DNA of 64,000 nucleotides from Maricaulis maris (GCF_036322705.1 NZ_AP027270.1:2853501-2917500); one strand, 5' to 3'; positions 22,119 through 34,048 are shown, numbered from the stretch's first letter. A program made the numbers and translations. Notes: generated from the letters alone by a model not told the origin.

Positions 22119-22577
22119 TCAGCGGGCCTTTCGGAAGCTTTTGGGAAGCGCTCCGGACTGACGCAAGACGATCACGCCGATCAGACAGACGAGCAGCAGG
22201 CCGTTCGCCACCCAATCTGCGATTTCATGATTGCTCGCCGCCCAGAAATCATAAATAGAATCAGAAGAGTAGATAACCCACCCAACCAGATCAAAAAACA
22301 AGGCGGCGGCGTAGACCGGCAGTGCCAGCGAGGCCCGCAGGACGAGAAGTGCCACGGTCAGCGTGTAACAGACGGCGTTGGCGAGCGTAAGGGCAACCGC
22401 AAACGCGCTCATATTGTTGACGATCACGATGAAAGTCGGATCAATCTCCGCCGCAGCAGGGTCGCCGAGCATTACCACCAGAACCTGAAAAGCCGAACGC
22501 AGCTGGTTCAGCGCCCAGGCGCCAATCAGGAAAACCAGAACCCAGCGGGTTATCGTCAGGCCAGTCCGGCCGCTCAC
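22119..22577 (-). CDS. Uncharacterised four-helix membrane protein A (sucB-lpdA interval)
   Basis: About 152 residues with four hydrophobic segments: TRWVLVFLIGAWALNQLRSAFQVLVVML, VNNMSAFAVALTLANAVCYTLTVALLVL, LALPVYAAALFFDLVGWVIYS and WVANGLLLVCLIGVIVLR. I recognise no family. The GTG at 22577 is chosen because GGGGGCGG lies just upstream and the first helix begins soon after; an ATG at 22616 is an alternative. It begins about 75 bases after the stop of the neighbouring membrane gene, with which it shares length, topology and a D-W-x8-V-I-x-L-R tail, suggesting distant relationship. Confidence 0.65.
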   Translation of the reverse strand: MSGRTGLTITRWVLVFLIGAWALNQLRSAFQVLVVMLGDPAAAEIDPTFIVIVNNMSAFAVALTLANAVCYTLTVALLVLRASLALPVYAAALFFDLVGWVIYSSDSIYDFWAASNHEIADWVANGLLLVCLIGVIVLRQSGALPKSFRKAR

Positions 22578-22652
22578 ATTACCGCCCCCGTGCGCATTCC
22601 TTGCCAAAGGCAACATGAGCCAGCCCGCGCAAACGGTCAAACTCGGAACCAA

Positions 22653-23099
22653 TCAAGTCCGGCGCGGGCGATAGCGCAAACCGAGCGCGATCACCGCAGC
22701 CACGATCAGAGTCTCCGCGGTGAACATGATCCAGTCAATGACGTCCGGGTCGAAACCACCACTCAGCCGCGATTGCTGATGGAGCGCAAAATCTTCCGGA
22801 CGCAGGCTGAACCCGATCCACACCGCCTGGTCTGCGAGGTAGACAGCCGCTCCCAGCCAGATCAGCCACGGCGCCCTGCGCCAGATCGCCCAGGCAATCA
22901 CGAAGTAACCCAGCTGGATAATCGCCGACGCGCTTGCCAGTTCCCATCCGGTCGCGGCCAGCTCCCGGGTCACCACCGGACTGTAGCCCAGCTGTCCCTC
23001 AAACCCGAAACGATCGAGCAAGCCAGCCAACACAGAGCGCAAACCATACAAGCCACGAAGAGCGGAAAGAATGATCGCGATTTGTGCCGCTACGGACAT
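22653..23099 (-). CDS. Uncharacterised four-helix membrane protein B (sucB-lpdA interval)
   Basis: A 148-residue protein with four hydrophobic stretches (VAAQIAIILSALRGLYGLRSVLAGL, AIIQLGYFVIAWAIW, LIWLGAAVYLADQAVWIGFS, DWIMFTAETLIVAAVIALGLR) and a short Arg-rich C-terminus. No family is recognised. It starts 11 bases after the sucB stop, so it is almost certainly co-transcribed with the 2-oxoglutarate dehydrogenase genes. It resembles protein A in size and helix order. Confidence 0.72.
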   Translation of the reverse strand: MSVAAQIAIILSALRGLYGLRSVLAGLLDRFGFEGQLGYSPVVTRELAATGWELASASAIIQLGYFVIAWAIWRRAPWLIWLGAAVYLADQAVWIGFSLRPEDFALHQQSRLSGGFDPDVIDWIMFTAETLIVAAVIALGLRYRPRRT

Positions 23100-23110
23100 G
23101 CGGGCACCGC

Positions 23111-24676
23111 CTAGAGGTCGAACAGCATGCGCTGCGGGTCCTCGAGGTTTTCCTTGACGCGCACCAGGTAGGTCACCGCTTCCTTGCCGTCGACGATCCG
23201 GTGATCATAGGACAGGGCGAGATACATCATCGGTTTGATGACGACCTGGCCATTCTCGGCCATCGGCCGCTCCTGGATCTTGTGCATACCGAGAATACCC
23301 GATTGCGGGGCATTCAGGATCGGCATCGACATCAAGGAGCCGTACACGCCACCATTCGAAATGGTGAAGGTCGCGCCCTGCATCTCGTCAATCGTCAGCT
23401 TGCCGTCGCGGGCCCGCTTGCCCAGCCGGATGATCTCTTTTTCGATCTCGGCGAGCGACATCTGGTCGGCATCACGCACAACCGGGACCACAAGTCCCCG
23501 GTCCGTGCCGACTGCGACGCCCATATCGTAGTAATTCTTGTAGATGATATCCGTGCCATCGATCTCGGCATTGACGGCGGGCACTTCCTTCAGCGCATGG
23601 CAACAAGCCTTCACGAAGAAGCTCATGAAGCCCAGCTTGACGCCGTGCTTGGCGACGAAGGCCTCCTGGTGCGCCTTGCGCGCGGCCATGATGGCCGACA
23701 TGTCGGCTTCGTTATAGGTCGTCAGGATGGCGGCCGAGTTCTGGGCATCCTTGAGACGTTTGGCGATGGTCTGACGCAAGCGTGTCATCCGGACGCGCTC
23801 TTCACGCGGACCGGTTTCTCGCGGAGCCGAAGGGGTCGGCGCCGCAGCCGGGGCGGGAGCTGGCGCCGGGGTCGCCTTGGGCGCGGCCGGTGCCTGTGCC
23901 GCTTTCGGGGCGTCGGCAGCCTTCAGGGCATCACCCTTGGTGATCCGTCCATCCCGGCCAGAACCGTCAATGGCACTGGCATCCAGCTTGTTTTCCTCGA
24001 TGACCCGGGCCGCCGAGGGCATGACCTTGGTCTCGTCACTCGACGCGCTGCTTGATGCGGCCGGCTTGGCAGCCGGCGCCGAGCCGCCTTCGCTGATCCG
24101 GGCCACGGCATCGCCAGGGGCAACCGTGTCACCCTCTCCGACCAGCAGCTCCGATACCACACCGGCAACCGGCGACGGCACTTCAACGGCGACCTTGTCG
24201 GTTTCGATCTCGACCAGGGCCTGATCGATCTCGACCGTGTCACCGGCCTTGACCAGCCACGAGCCGATCGTGCCCTCGGTCACGCTCTCACCCATCTGGG
24301 GAACAGTCGCATCAACGCTGGAACCTGAACCGGTCTCCGGCTTTGCTTCATCCTCGGCAGGCGCGCTTTCAGCCGGGGCCGCTTCCTTGGCAGGGGCCTC
24401 ATCGTCCGTCGACGTGTCGTCAGCCGCCGGGGCAGCAGCGCCAGCGGCCTCGATCACTGCCAGCTTGGCGCCGATTTCGACGTTCTCGCCTTCGGCGGCG
24501 AAGATCTCGCCCATCACGCCATCGGCCTCGGCGCGAACTTCGACGGCAACCTTGTCGGTTTCCAGCTCGACCAGGACATCATCCCGGGAGACGGCATCGC
24601 CGGTCTTGACCATCCAGCTGCCAACGGTGGCTTCGGTGACGCTCTCGCCGAGCTGCGGCACGGTGATATCGGTCAT
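23111..24676 (-). CDS. sucB: Dihydrolipoyllysine succinyltransferase (E2 of 2-oxoglutarate dehydrogenase) with two lipoyl domains
   Basis: A 521-residue E2 core enzyme that passes the succinyl group from the E1-bound intermediate to CoA. It has two tandem lipoyl domains with ETDKVAVEV modification sites (Lys42 and Lys161), separated by an Ala/Glu/Pro linker. A peripheral E1/E3-binding domain follows ([33 protein letters not shown]), then an Ala/Pro linker and the acyltransferase domain with the active-site motif DHRIVDG (His492, Asp496). Most 2-oxoglutarate E2 proteins carry one lipoyl domain and about 400-420 residues; the extra domain explains the length. Confidence 0.96.
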   Translation of the reverse strand: MTDITVPQLGESVTEATVGSWMVKTGDAVSRDDVLVELETDKVAVEVRAEADGVMGEIFAAEGENVEIGAKLAVIEAAGAAAPAADDTSTDDEAPAKEAAPAESAPAEDEAKPETGSGSSVDATVPQMGESVTEGTIGSWLVKAGDTVEIDQALVEIETDKVAVEVPSPVAGVVSELLVGEGDTVAPGDAVARISEGGSAPAAKPAASSSASSDETKVMPSAARVIEENKLDASAIDGSGRDGRITKGDALKAADAPKAAQAPAAPKATPAPAPAPAAAPTPSAPRETGPREERVRMTRLRQTIAKRLKDAQNSAAILTTYNEADMSAIMAARKAHQEAFVAKHGVKLGFMSFFVKACCHALKEVPAVNAEIDGTDIIYKNYYDMGVAVGTDRGLVVPVVRDADQMSLAEIEKEIIRLGKRARDGKLTIDEMQGATFTISNGGVYGSLMSMPILNAPQSGILGMHKIQERPMAENGQVVIKPMMYLALSYDHRIVDGKEAVTYLVRVKENLEDPQRMLFDL

Positions 24677-24711
24677 GTCTCTCGTCTTTCCTTCAAAGAA
24701 TCCGGCCGGCC

Positions 24712-27696
<2,985 letters not shown>

Positions 27697-27733
27697 GGGG
27701 GGGAGGGCCTGAGTCAGGAGGGTGTCTGGATGG

Positions 27734-27755
27734 GATTAAACCGAGTGGGTTAATC
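27734..27755. promoter_or_regulatory. Inverted repeat upstream of sucA, possible operator
   Basis: GATTAAACC (27734-27742) and GGGTTAATC (27747-27755) form a 9-bp inverted repeat (8 of 9 pairs) around GAGT, about 40 bases before the sucA start. It is AT-rich against a GC-rich background and lies where a promoter for sucAB would be expected. The binding protein is unknown. Confidence 0.4.
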
Positions 27756-27886
27756 AACCATCTATGCCCAATCAGGTCGTCACGAAAGGGTTCGGCGCGG
27801 GTCTGCTGACAAGAGGGTGACAGTTGCAGCTCCGGTGGCAGACCTGTCTGCGCACCCGCGGTCGGCACCTTGATCAAGCGGCCAGA

Positions 27887-27919
27887 CAAAACCGCGCCCC
27901 GGAGACCCGGAGCGCGGCT
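27887..27919 (-). terminator. Rho-independent terminator of sucCD
   Basis: CCGCGC (27892-27897) pairs with GCGCGG (27912-27917), extended by CCCGG/CCGGG pairing, and on the minus strand is followed by TTTTG. It lies about 30 bases past the sucD stop and splits sucCD from sucAB. Confidence 0.8.
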
Positions 27920-27946
27920 TGTACCGTTGTCGTGTTCGGGCTCGGA

Positions 27947-28855
27947 CTAGCCCTTGAGCAGTTCGGCCAAAGTGGTGCCGAGACGGGCCGGAGAGGGAGA
28001 GACCTTGATGCCGGCCGCTTCCATGGCCGCGATCTTGTCTTCCGCGCCGCCCTTGCCGCCGGAGACGATGGCGCCGGCATGGCCCATCGTACGACCCGGA
28101 GGCGCCGTGCGGCCAGCGATGAAGCCGACGGTTGGCTTCTTGCGGCCTTTCTTGGCTTCATCGGCCAGGAATTGCGCGGCGTCTTCCTCGGCAGATCCAC
28201 CGATCTCGCCGATCATGATGATCGACTTGGTTTCGTCGTCGGCGAGGAATTTCTCGAGCACGTCGATGAATTCCGTGCCCTTGACCGGGTCACCACCGAT
28301 GCCGACGGCCGTGGTCTGGCCGAGGCCGACCTGCGAGGTCTGGAAGACGGCTTCATAGGTCAGCGTGCCCGAACGCGAGACGACGCCGACGGAGCCCTTT
28401 TTGAAGATCGAGCCCGGCATGATGCCGATCTTGCACTCTTCCGGGGTCAGGATGCCCGGGCAGTTCGGGCCCAGCAGCATCGAGTTCGACTTGTCGAGAC
28501 GGTCCTTGACCTTGACCATGTCCATCACCGGAATGCCTTCGGTGATGCAGACGATGAAGGGGATCTCGGCATCAATGGCCTCGATGATCGCTGCACCGGC
28601 ACCCGCCGGCGGAACATAGATCACGGAGGCATCAGCGCCGGTCGCTTCCTTGGCTTCGCCGACGGTGGCGAAGATCGGCAACTGCTTGCCCGCATCGGTG
28701 CTGGAGGTCCAGCTCTCGCCGCCCTTTTTCGGGTGCACACCGGCAACCATCTGGGTGCCGTAATATTCCAGCGCCTGCTCGGTGTGGAAGGTCCCCGTCT
28801 TGCCGGTCAGGCCCTGGACGATGACCTTGGTGTTCTTGTTGACGATGATCGACAT
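27947..28855 (-). CDS. sucD: Succinyl-CoA synthetase alpha subunit
   Basis: A 302-residue CoA-binding subunit of the TCA enzyme that converts succinyl-CoA to succinate with formation of a nucleoside triphosphate. It has a Rossmann CoA-binding N-terminus ([19 protein letters not shown]), a [21 protein letters not shown] segment, and the phospho-histidine loop [17 protein letters not shown]. The ATG overlaps the sucC TGA by one base, so the subunits are translationally coupled in equal amounts. Confidence 0.97.
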   Translation of the reverse strand: MSIIVNKNTKVIVQGLTGKTGTFHTEQALEYYGTQMVAGVHPKKGGESWTSSTDAGKQLPIFATVGEAKEATGADASVIYVPPAGAGAAIIEAIDAEIPFIVCITEGIPVMDMVKVKDRLDKSNSMLLGPNCPGILTPEECKIGIMPGSIFKKGSVGVVSRSGTLTYEAVFQTSQVGLGQTTAVGIGGDPVKGTEFIDVLEKFLADDETKSIIMIGEIGGSAEEDAAQFLADEAKKGRKKPTVGFIAGRTAPPGRTMGHAGAIVSGGKGGAEDKIAAMEAAGIKVSPSPARLGTTLAELLKG

Positions 28856-30054
28856 CAGTTGGCCTCCTTCACGGCGGCGACAATTTTCTGGGCGGCGTCG
28901 TCGAGATCATCGGCGGCGATCACATTGAGACCGCTTTCATTGATGATCGACTTGCCCTTCTCGACATTCGTGCCTTCCAGGCGCACGACCAGCGGCACCT
29001 TGAGACCGACATCCTTGACTGCGGTGACCACGCCCTCGGCGATCACATCGCAGCGCATGATGCCGCCGAAGATGTTGACCAGGATACCTTTGACGTTCGG
29101 GTCCGCGGTGATGATCTTGAAGGCGGCAGTGACCTTCTCGGTCGTGGCGCCGCCACCGACATCGAGGAAGTTGGCCGGCTCGGCACCATAGAGCTTGATG
29201 ATGTCCATGGTCGCCATGGCGAGGCCGGCACCATTGACCATGCAGCCGATATCGCCGTCGAGGGCGACATAGGCGAGGTCATACTTGGAGGCCTCGATTT
29301 CCTTCTCGTCTTCCTCGGTCGTGTCACGGAGTTCCATGATGTCCGGGTGACGGAAGAGCGCATTGCCGTCGAAGGAGACCTTGGCGTCCAGCACGCGGAC
29401 ATGGCCGTTTTCCATGACGATGAGCGGATTGATCTCCAGCATCGACATGTCCTTCTCGCAGAAGGCGGTATAGAGGATCTTGGCCAGACCCATCATGTCG
29501 TCGCGCGCCTGGCCTTCCAGCTTCAGCGCGTCGCAGACGGCCGCTGCAGAAGCGTCGGTGACGCCCGTCGACGGGTCGATATCGATGGTCTGGATCTTCT
29601 CCGGAGTTGCATGAGCAACCTCCTCGATGTCCATGCCGCCTTCGGTCGACACCACAAAGGCGACCTGACCAGTTTCGCGGTTCACGAGGAGCGAGCAATA
29701 AAGCTCGGTGGCGATGTCGGCACCATCCTCGATATAGAGGCGATTGACCTGCTTGCCGGCCGGACCGGTCTGGTGGGTGACCAGCGTGTTGCCCAGCATT
29801 TCCCTGGCGTTCTTGACCACGTCGTCCTTCGAGAAGGCGAGACGGACGCCGCCCTTGGCGTCGGGACCAAGTTCCTTGAACTTGCCCTTGCCGCGACCAC
29901 CAGCGTGGATCTGCGACTTCACCACCCAGAGCGGACCGGGCAGCTGATCGGCTGCCGCAGCGGCTTCATCGGCAGAGAAAATGGCGACACCTTCGGCGAC
30001 CGGGGCGCCAAAGGATTTCAGGACGGCTTTCGCCTGATGTTCGTGGATATTCAT
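28855..30054 (-). CDS. sucC: Succinyl-CoA synthetase beta subunit
   Basis: A 399-residue ATP-grasp subunit that binds nucleotide and succinate. [21 protein letters not shown] starts the ATP-grasp fold; [24 protein letters not shown] and the C-terminal [41 protein letters not shown] are conserved. A GGAGGAAGGAAG-type purine tract and a probable promoter lie upstream. It opens a two-gene sucCD unit. Confidence 0.97.
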   Translation of the reverse strand: MNIHEHQAKAVLKSFGAPVAEGVAIFSADEAAAAADQLPGPLWVVKSQIHAGGRGKGKFKELGPDAKGGVRLAFSKDDVVKNAREMLGNTLVTHQTGPAGKQVNRLYIEDGADIATELYCSLLVNRETGQVAFVVSTEGGMDIEEVAHATPEKIQTIDIDPSTGVTDASAAAVCDALKLEGQARDDMMGLAKILYTAFCEKDMSMLEINPLIVMENGHVRVLDAKVSFDGNALFRHPDIMELRDTTEEDEKEIEASKYDLAYVALDGDIGCMVNGAGLAMATMDIIKLYGAEPANFLDVGGGATTEKVTAAFKIITADPNVKGILVNIFGGIMRCDVIAEGVVTAVKDVGLKVPLVVRLEGTNVEKGKSIINESGLNVIAADDLDDAAQKIVAAVKEAN

Positions 30055-30106
30055 GAAGGGGCCTCGCGGGAGGAAGGAAGCGACAAAACGGCCGGAATGG
30101 ACTCGC

Positions 30107-30134
30107 CTTATAGCACTGGGCCGACGCGGTGCAA
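30107..30134 (-). promoter_or_regulatory. Probable sigma70-type promoter of sucCD
   Basis: On the minus strand TTGCAC (30134-30129) and TATAAG (30112-30107) are separated by 16 bases, about 50 bases before the sucC start. The spacing and -10 similarity are good; transcription would begin near 30100. Confidence 0.5.
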
Positions 30135-30155
30135 CGCATTGGCAGGGTGGAATTG

Positions 30156-31577
30156 TCAGTCGATCTCGAATGTGTCGTCAACGCCGTCGCTTTCAACCGG
30201 CGGGGTCAGGATATCAGCCAAGGCGAGACGGCGAACCGGTTCGGGCTTTTCGGTTTCCTCGGCGATCGCCGGTCCGGAGAAGTATCGGACACCCGCCGAT
30301 ATGGCCGCCTCGATCAGGCCGGTATTATCGACCTGCGTGAGATAGGTCTCGGCGCTCAGCGCCCGCGCCGCGCTGACCCAGTCGACGCAGGTCAGCAGGT
30401 CTTTTTCGTCAACATCGCCGCTATTGAGGCGCTTGGGCGTTTCCGCGCTGAAAATGCCGATGCCACAACTCTCGAACCGGTCCAGCCCGGTCAGGCCGAA
30501 CCGGTTATGCGCCAGGACATAGGCGCCAAAATGCTTCATCGAGCGAAAGACTTCCTGCATCTGCGCCACGGGCGCACCCTCGGGAATACCGTCAACGCGC
30601 AGCAGGAAGAAACGACGCGCGGGTTCCGGGATGGGCTGGAGGATGCTGAAATACTCCATCCGCCGTGAAACAGAGGACAGGCTGTCATAGTGGACGGGAA
30701 CAATGATCATCGAGACCTGGCCCGCCGCTCGCATGCGCTGAAAACCACGCTGCGCCGCGAGAGCAACAGCCCGATCCAGCTGCCGGTGCTGCTCTCTGTC
30801 GGGCGTCCCGGACAAGGTCTCACGGCCATAATAGGCAAAGCCTCGAACGATTTTTCTGGCGACGCAGATATTGTGGCTGATCGCAGACTTTCGACTATCC
30901 CAGCACGGCTTGAAGACGATGTCGTCCCAGCTTGGACGCGGCCCGCTTTGAGGCCCCTCCGCCGCGGAAACAATCGCCGGACGGTCCCGCGCCTCGGGCT
31001 TGGGCGCTTCGACCCAGCGCGTCCGCCCGTCATCATCCCGCTCCGCGCGCGGGGAGGCGCGCCAGGACGGCGTCGCCGACCGGTCGCCGGTCAGACCGGT
31101 GCGCGCGGCAGCAGACGGCAGCGCCTCGGCATCATGAGGTTGCGAGCGGGCGACGATCTCGAGCAGTTCAGTCGTCGGCACGTCGCGCGCTTCGCCTTCG
31201 GCGCGGACATCTTCCAGACCGGCTTCGCCAAGAAAAAACGCATTCAACTCGCCGGAAATCGCCTGGATCATGTCTTCCGACGCCTCGACATCGGCGATGC
31301 TGAAAATGATCAGGAATCCACCCTGGACGCGGATCATCACATCGTCGGGGGCGAGCCGGCTTTCGATGAACTGGGTCGAGGTTTCATAGACTTTTTCCCG
31401 CAAGCGCGGCCAGTCAGCACCGGCACGGACCCTCACCCGTTCGAGATTCAGGAACTGAAACTGACCCATATCGACGGACTGGCGTCCGGCGAGGGCCTTC
31501 TTCAGTTTCTGGCGCAGCTCTGGCGACATGGCAGACCATCCATCCCGGGCGATCCCGATCCGGTCCAGTCTGCCCAT
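30156..31577 (-). CDS. Degenerate GGDEF/EAL-like signalling protein
   Basis: A 473-residue cytoplasmic protein with no signal peptide. Residues 35-130 resemble a degraded GGDEF-type cyclase domain: the sequence [17 protein letters not shown] sits where active proteins read R-x-GGDEF. After an Arg/Pro-rich linker, residues 230-445 follow an EAL-like order ([85 protein letters not shown]). The ExL, DDFG-type acidic pair and AEGVE glutamate are absent. It is therefore probably not a phosphodiesterase, but could be a c-di-GMP receptor or scaffold. An AAGAAG site precedes the ATG at 31577; an ATG at 31529 is possible. The domain reading is by pattern, not alignment. The IS element lies 39 bases upstream. 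Confidence 0.6.
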   Translation of the reverse strand: MGRLDRIGIARDGWSAMSPELRQKLKKALAGRQSVDMGQFQFLNLERVRVRAGADWPRLREKVYETSTQFIESRLAPDDVMIRVQGGFLIIFSIADVEASEDMIQAISGELNAFFLGEAGLEDVRAEGEARDVPTTELLEIVARSQPHDAEALPSAAARTGLTGDRSATPSWRASPRAERDDDGRTRWVEAPKPEARDRPAIVSAAEGPQSGPRPSWDDIVFKPCWDSRKSAISHNICVARKIVRGFAYYGRETLSGTPDREQHRQLDRAVALAAQRGFQRMRAAGQVSMIIVPVHYDSLSSVSRRMEYFSILQPIPEPARRFFLLRVDGIPEGAPVAQMQEVFRSMKHFGAYVLAHNRFGLTGLDRFESCGIGIFSAETPKRLNSGDVDEKDLLTCVDWVSAARALSAETYLTQVDNTGLIEAAISAGVRYFSGPAIAEETEKPEPVRRLALADILTPPVESDGVDDTFEID

Positions 31578-31612
31578 GGACTTCTTGCTAATCTGTAAGC
31601 CGCTGTGCCGGT

Positions 31613-31616
31613 CTAG
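31613..31616. repeat. Target-site duplication CTAG, left copy
   Basis: CTAG immediately left of the IS end, matching CTAG at 32485-32488. Read on the minus strand, TAG of this copy is the stop codon of the transposase frame. Confidence 0.75.
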
Positions 31617-32412
31617 GTCACCGACTCATAAAATCGAAGCCAGATTTGGATGGCGGCGAGTTTGACGGCGGCGAGATAGTTCTCGGCGTGTTTTTCGAAG
31701 CGCGTGGCGATGGCCCGGAAGTGTTTGATCTTGCTGAAGAAGCGCTCGACGAGATTGCGCTGCCGGTAAAGGAAGGCGCTGAAGCTGGGGATGTTCTTGC
31801 GGTTCGGCATCGGCTTGATGCATCCCCATGCGCCACGGGCCTTGAGCGAGACGCGCAACGCGTCGGAATCATAGGCCCGATCGGCCAGCAGGATCTGGCC
31901 TTCGCCGATGCCGTCGAGCATGTCGGTGGCGCTGCGTCCGTCATGAGCCTGGCCGGGGGTGAGCTTGAGGGCGACGGGTAGGCCGTTGGCATCCACAAGC
32001 GCATGGATTTTCGTGGTCAGCCCGCCTCGCGAGCGCCCCATGCATCGGGTGTCAGGGGTGTCTCTCGCGGCGGCGTGCGGACCCCCTTTTTTGCGTTCGC
32101 CCCATGCTGGTGAACGCGGATCGAAGAGCTGTCGATCATCTGGATGTCGCCGTCGTAAGCGGCTGTAACCGCGTCGAATATCCGATCCCAGACACCCAGC
32201 TTGCGCCATCGGACGAACCGGTTGTAGCAGGTCGTCGCCGGACCGTAGCGCTCGGGGATCTCCGCCCAGGGCGAGCCGGTGCGCAGGCGCCAGTAAATCC
32301 CGTTGATCACCTTGCGGTCGTCCACGCGCGGCACCCCGCGTGGCTTGTTCGGCAGCAAGGGTTCGATGATCGACCACTCGAAATCGGTCAGTTCGTAACG
32401 ACGACGGCCCAT
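31613..32412 (-). CDS. IS5-family (IS427-type) transposase, produced by -1 frameshift from two overlapping frames
   Basis: The transposase is encoded by two frames. The first (from about 32412 to 32017; MGRRRYELTDFEWSIIEPLLP...) supplies the N-terminal DNA-binding part and the first catalytic Asp (MIDSSSIRVHQHGANAKKG). The second, ending at 31613, supplies the second Asp (LLADRAYDSDALR) and the Glu (RNLVERFFSKIKHFRAIATRFEK). They meet at A6G5 (minus strand, 32092-32082), which contains the heptamer A-AAA-AAG in phase for a -1 shift; the fusion would be about 266 residues. All DDE residues are present, so the element looks intact. GGAGG lies 9 bases before the ATG at 32412; an upstream start at 32454 also exists. 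The stop codon lies in the flanking target duplication, not in the element. Confidence 0.9.
31617..31632 (+). repeat. IS left terminal inverted repeat
   Basis: GTCACCGACTCATAAA. It matches the reverse complement of 32469-32484 at 13 of 16 positions, with the three differences clustered at positions 5-7. Confidence 0.85.
32082..32092 (-). other. -1 ribosomal frameshift site of the transposase
   Basis: On the minus strand the run reads six A then five G. In the first frame the codons are AAA AAG preceded by A, the classic A-AAA-AAG slippery heptamer; slipping back one base enters the second frame (AAA AAA GGG GGT). Confidence 0.75.
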
Positions 32413-32468
32413 GATCCAAATCCTCCTCAAGGAGGTTGAATCAGGCTTCGGCAAAAAACGGAATCCCG

Positions 32469-32484
32469 TTTATGAGTTTATGAC
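32469..32484 (-). repeat. IS right terminal inverted repeat
   Basis: Reverse complement reads GTCATAAACTCATAAA, pairing with the left end at 31617-31632. Confidence 0.85.
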
Positions 32485-32488
32485 CTAG
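32485..32488. repeat. Target-site duplication CTAG, right copy
   Basis: CTAG immediately right of the IS. On the minus strand its TAG is the natural stop codon of the DoxX-like gene, which was therefore preserved on insertion. Confidence 0.75.
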
Positions 32489-32913
32489 CGCAAAGTGGCG
32501 ACGATCGCGCCGTCAATCGACAGGGCACCGCCGCCCCGCGCAAACAGGTAGAAGCTGATCGCGGCGAAAAGCACGACCGAGGTCCACGCCTCCGGCAGCA
32601 CCCAGAAACCATAGATCGCGCAGGCCGTCAGAAGCACAAATCCGACAAGACGGGTGAGAAAGCCGACCATCAGGAGGAAGGCGACAAGCTGGGCGCCCCA
32701 GACCGCGATCTGAGCCGTGTGAGCGGCAGACACAAGCGGGATGTTCCAGATGGATGCGGCGACGATCGTGTCAGGCATGACACCGGGCCAGACATCAGCA
32801 TTCGCGCGACCCCAGGACCACAAGCCCGGTACCAGCGACAAACGGATCACGCCACCGACAATCCAGTCGGGCAGAAAGCGCTCGGCTCGCGCCGGCGTCT
32901 CGCTCGTGTCCAT
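32485..32913 (-). CDS. DoxX-like membrane protein
   Basis: A 142-residue protein with four hydrophobic helices in the DoxX arrangement: FLPDWIVGGVIRLSLVPGLWSWGRAN, IWNIPLVSAAHTAQIAVWGAQLVAFLLMVGFLTRLVGFVLLTACAIYGFW and SVVLFAAISFYLFARGGGALSIDGAI. The DoxX family includes membrane subunits of quinone-linked oxidoreductases; no partner enzyme is adjacent. The ATG at 32913 has a G6 ribosome site 5 bases upstream; a longer reading adds an Arg-rich leader unlikely to be real. The IS lies exactly at its stop codon. Confidence 0.75.
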   Translation of the reverse strand: MDTSETPARAERFLPDWIVGGVIRLSLVPGLWSWGRANADVWPGVMPDTIVAASIWNIPLVSAAHTAQIAVWGAQLVAFLLMVGFLTRLVGFVLLTACAIYGFWVLPEAWTSVVLFAAISFYLFARGGGALSIDGAIVATLR

Positions 32914-33093
32914 ATCACCCCCCGGCGTTGCTGGCGCCAGCCTTGCAAAGCGCCGCCGAGGACCATGCCGCAGCGCCCGTGCGGGGGCAACGCCGCGCAC
33001 CTGACGCGCGAAAAACCGGGCAGGTCATGAACTGATGATAGCCGTCACACGCTACTCCGCTGCGAGACCAGACGGAGACCGATCAGGAACCGG

Positions 33094-33948
33094 CTACTGG
33101 AGATAAGCGGTGAAGCGAGAGACATTGGCACGGAATGCATGCATTTCCGCCCCCACCCGCTGTCCGGCCTCACAGCCGCCATTCATCGGGCTGACCGGCC
33201 CGTCGGCGTCGTCCGGCAGGCAGAATTCGACAGCTACGTCCTCATTGCCTCGCCCGACTGCTCCGACCAGAACGAGATTGCCCTGCGGGAAGCCGCGATA
33301 GAGGTCCTCGCAATCGCCGCGGGACAGGGTCTGCCGGGCGACAATATCAAACGCGCCATCCGCCCGCGGCGCGAACACCACGGTGTCCGCCTCGCCGCGG
33401 CCGGTGTAGCAAACCTCCAGCGTGCGAACCAATTGCGCCATGCCGCGCTCATCACGCGGCGCGCCGACACACATTGAGGCATCGGCACCGGACAAGGCTT
33501 CACATCGCACCCGGTAGTCCACCTGTCCCAGGCCGCGATAACGGCTCGAGGAGATCGGCAGGCGGACAAAGTCGCGCGGCTGTCGACTTTCCCGACAGGG
33601 CTCCGTCGTCGCCAGGGCGAAGGTCGAGTCGGCCGGGGTGCAATAGACCGTGTCGGCGGCCCGCGCCGGCCACCGCCACTCGCCCGACATGACATGCAGA
33701 TCCAGATCGCCGCCGACGACATTGTTGACGGCGCCCTCCAGGCAGCGCCCGGGCTCGATCATGAACCAGCTCCGCAAGGTGCGATCGTCTGTTGGCGACG
33801 TCCGGTAAGCCGCGGCGACCGCCACACTGAAGCCCGCATCGTTGCAAACATTGAGCAGGACATCGCGCTGCCCGAAGGCCTGACCCGGCAAGAGAACAAC
33901 GATGAAGCCGACGAAAAGGGCAGAGAGACGCAGGCGGGAAGCAAGCAT
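33094..33948 (-). CDS. Secreted DUF1036-type protein
   Basis: A 284-residue exported protein. A signal peptide (MLASRLRLSALFVGFIVVLLPGQAFG) precedes a Cys-rich domain of DUF1036 type (VLLNVCNDAGFSVAVAAAYR, LRSWFMIEPGRCLEGAVNN, HVMSGEWRWPARAADTVYC). A second, similar-looking half begins at VRTLEVCYTGRGEADTVVFA...SRGDCEDLYRGFPQGNLVLVG, suggesting an internal duplication. About ten cysteines fit periplasmic disulfides. The function is unknown. The start at 33948 has GGAG 8 bases upstream. Confidence 0.75.
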   Translation of the reverse strand: MLASRLRLSALFVGFIVVLLPGQAFGQRDVLLNVCNDAGFSVAVAAAYRTSPTDDRTLRSWFMIEPGRCLEGAVNNVVGGDLDLHVMSGEWRWPARAADTVYCTPADSTFALATTEPCRESRQPRDFVRLPISSSRYRGLGQVDYRVRCEALSGADASMCVGAPRDERGMAQLVRTLEVCYTGRGEADTVVFAPRADGAFDIVARQTLSRGDCEDLYRGFPQGNLVLVGAVGRGNEDVAVEFCLPDDADGPVSPMNGGCEAGQRVGAEMHAFRANVSRFTAYLQ

Positions 33949-34048
33949 GGGACGACTCCGTGACGTATCACCAGAGGTGGCAAACTCGTCCCACGCCGTC
34001 AATTGCCTAACCGCCCTCCTCGCGACCGCCTATCGACTCGGGGTGGCA

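Larger units (their letters stand above)
31617..32484 (-). mobile_element. Complete IS5-family insertion sequence, 868 bp
   Basis: Both ends are visible: imperfect terminal inverted repeats (31617-31632 and 32469-32484, 13 of 16 identical, starting GTCA) flanked by CTAG duplications. A single transposase fills the element. Size, frameshifted organisation and CTAG target agree with the IS427 group of IS5. It sits between the DoxX-like gene and the GGDEF/EAL-like gene. Confidence 0.9.

Noticed and set aside
27734-27755. CtrA-type box (TTAA-N7-TTAA) upstream of sucA
   Set aside because: The two TTAA elements are 10 bases apart, not 7; kept only as an inverted repeat.
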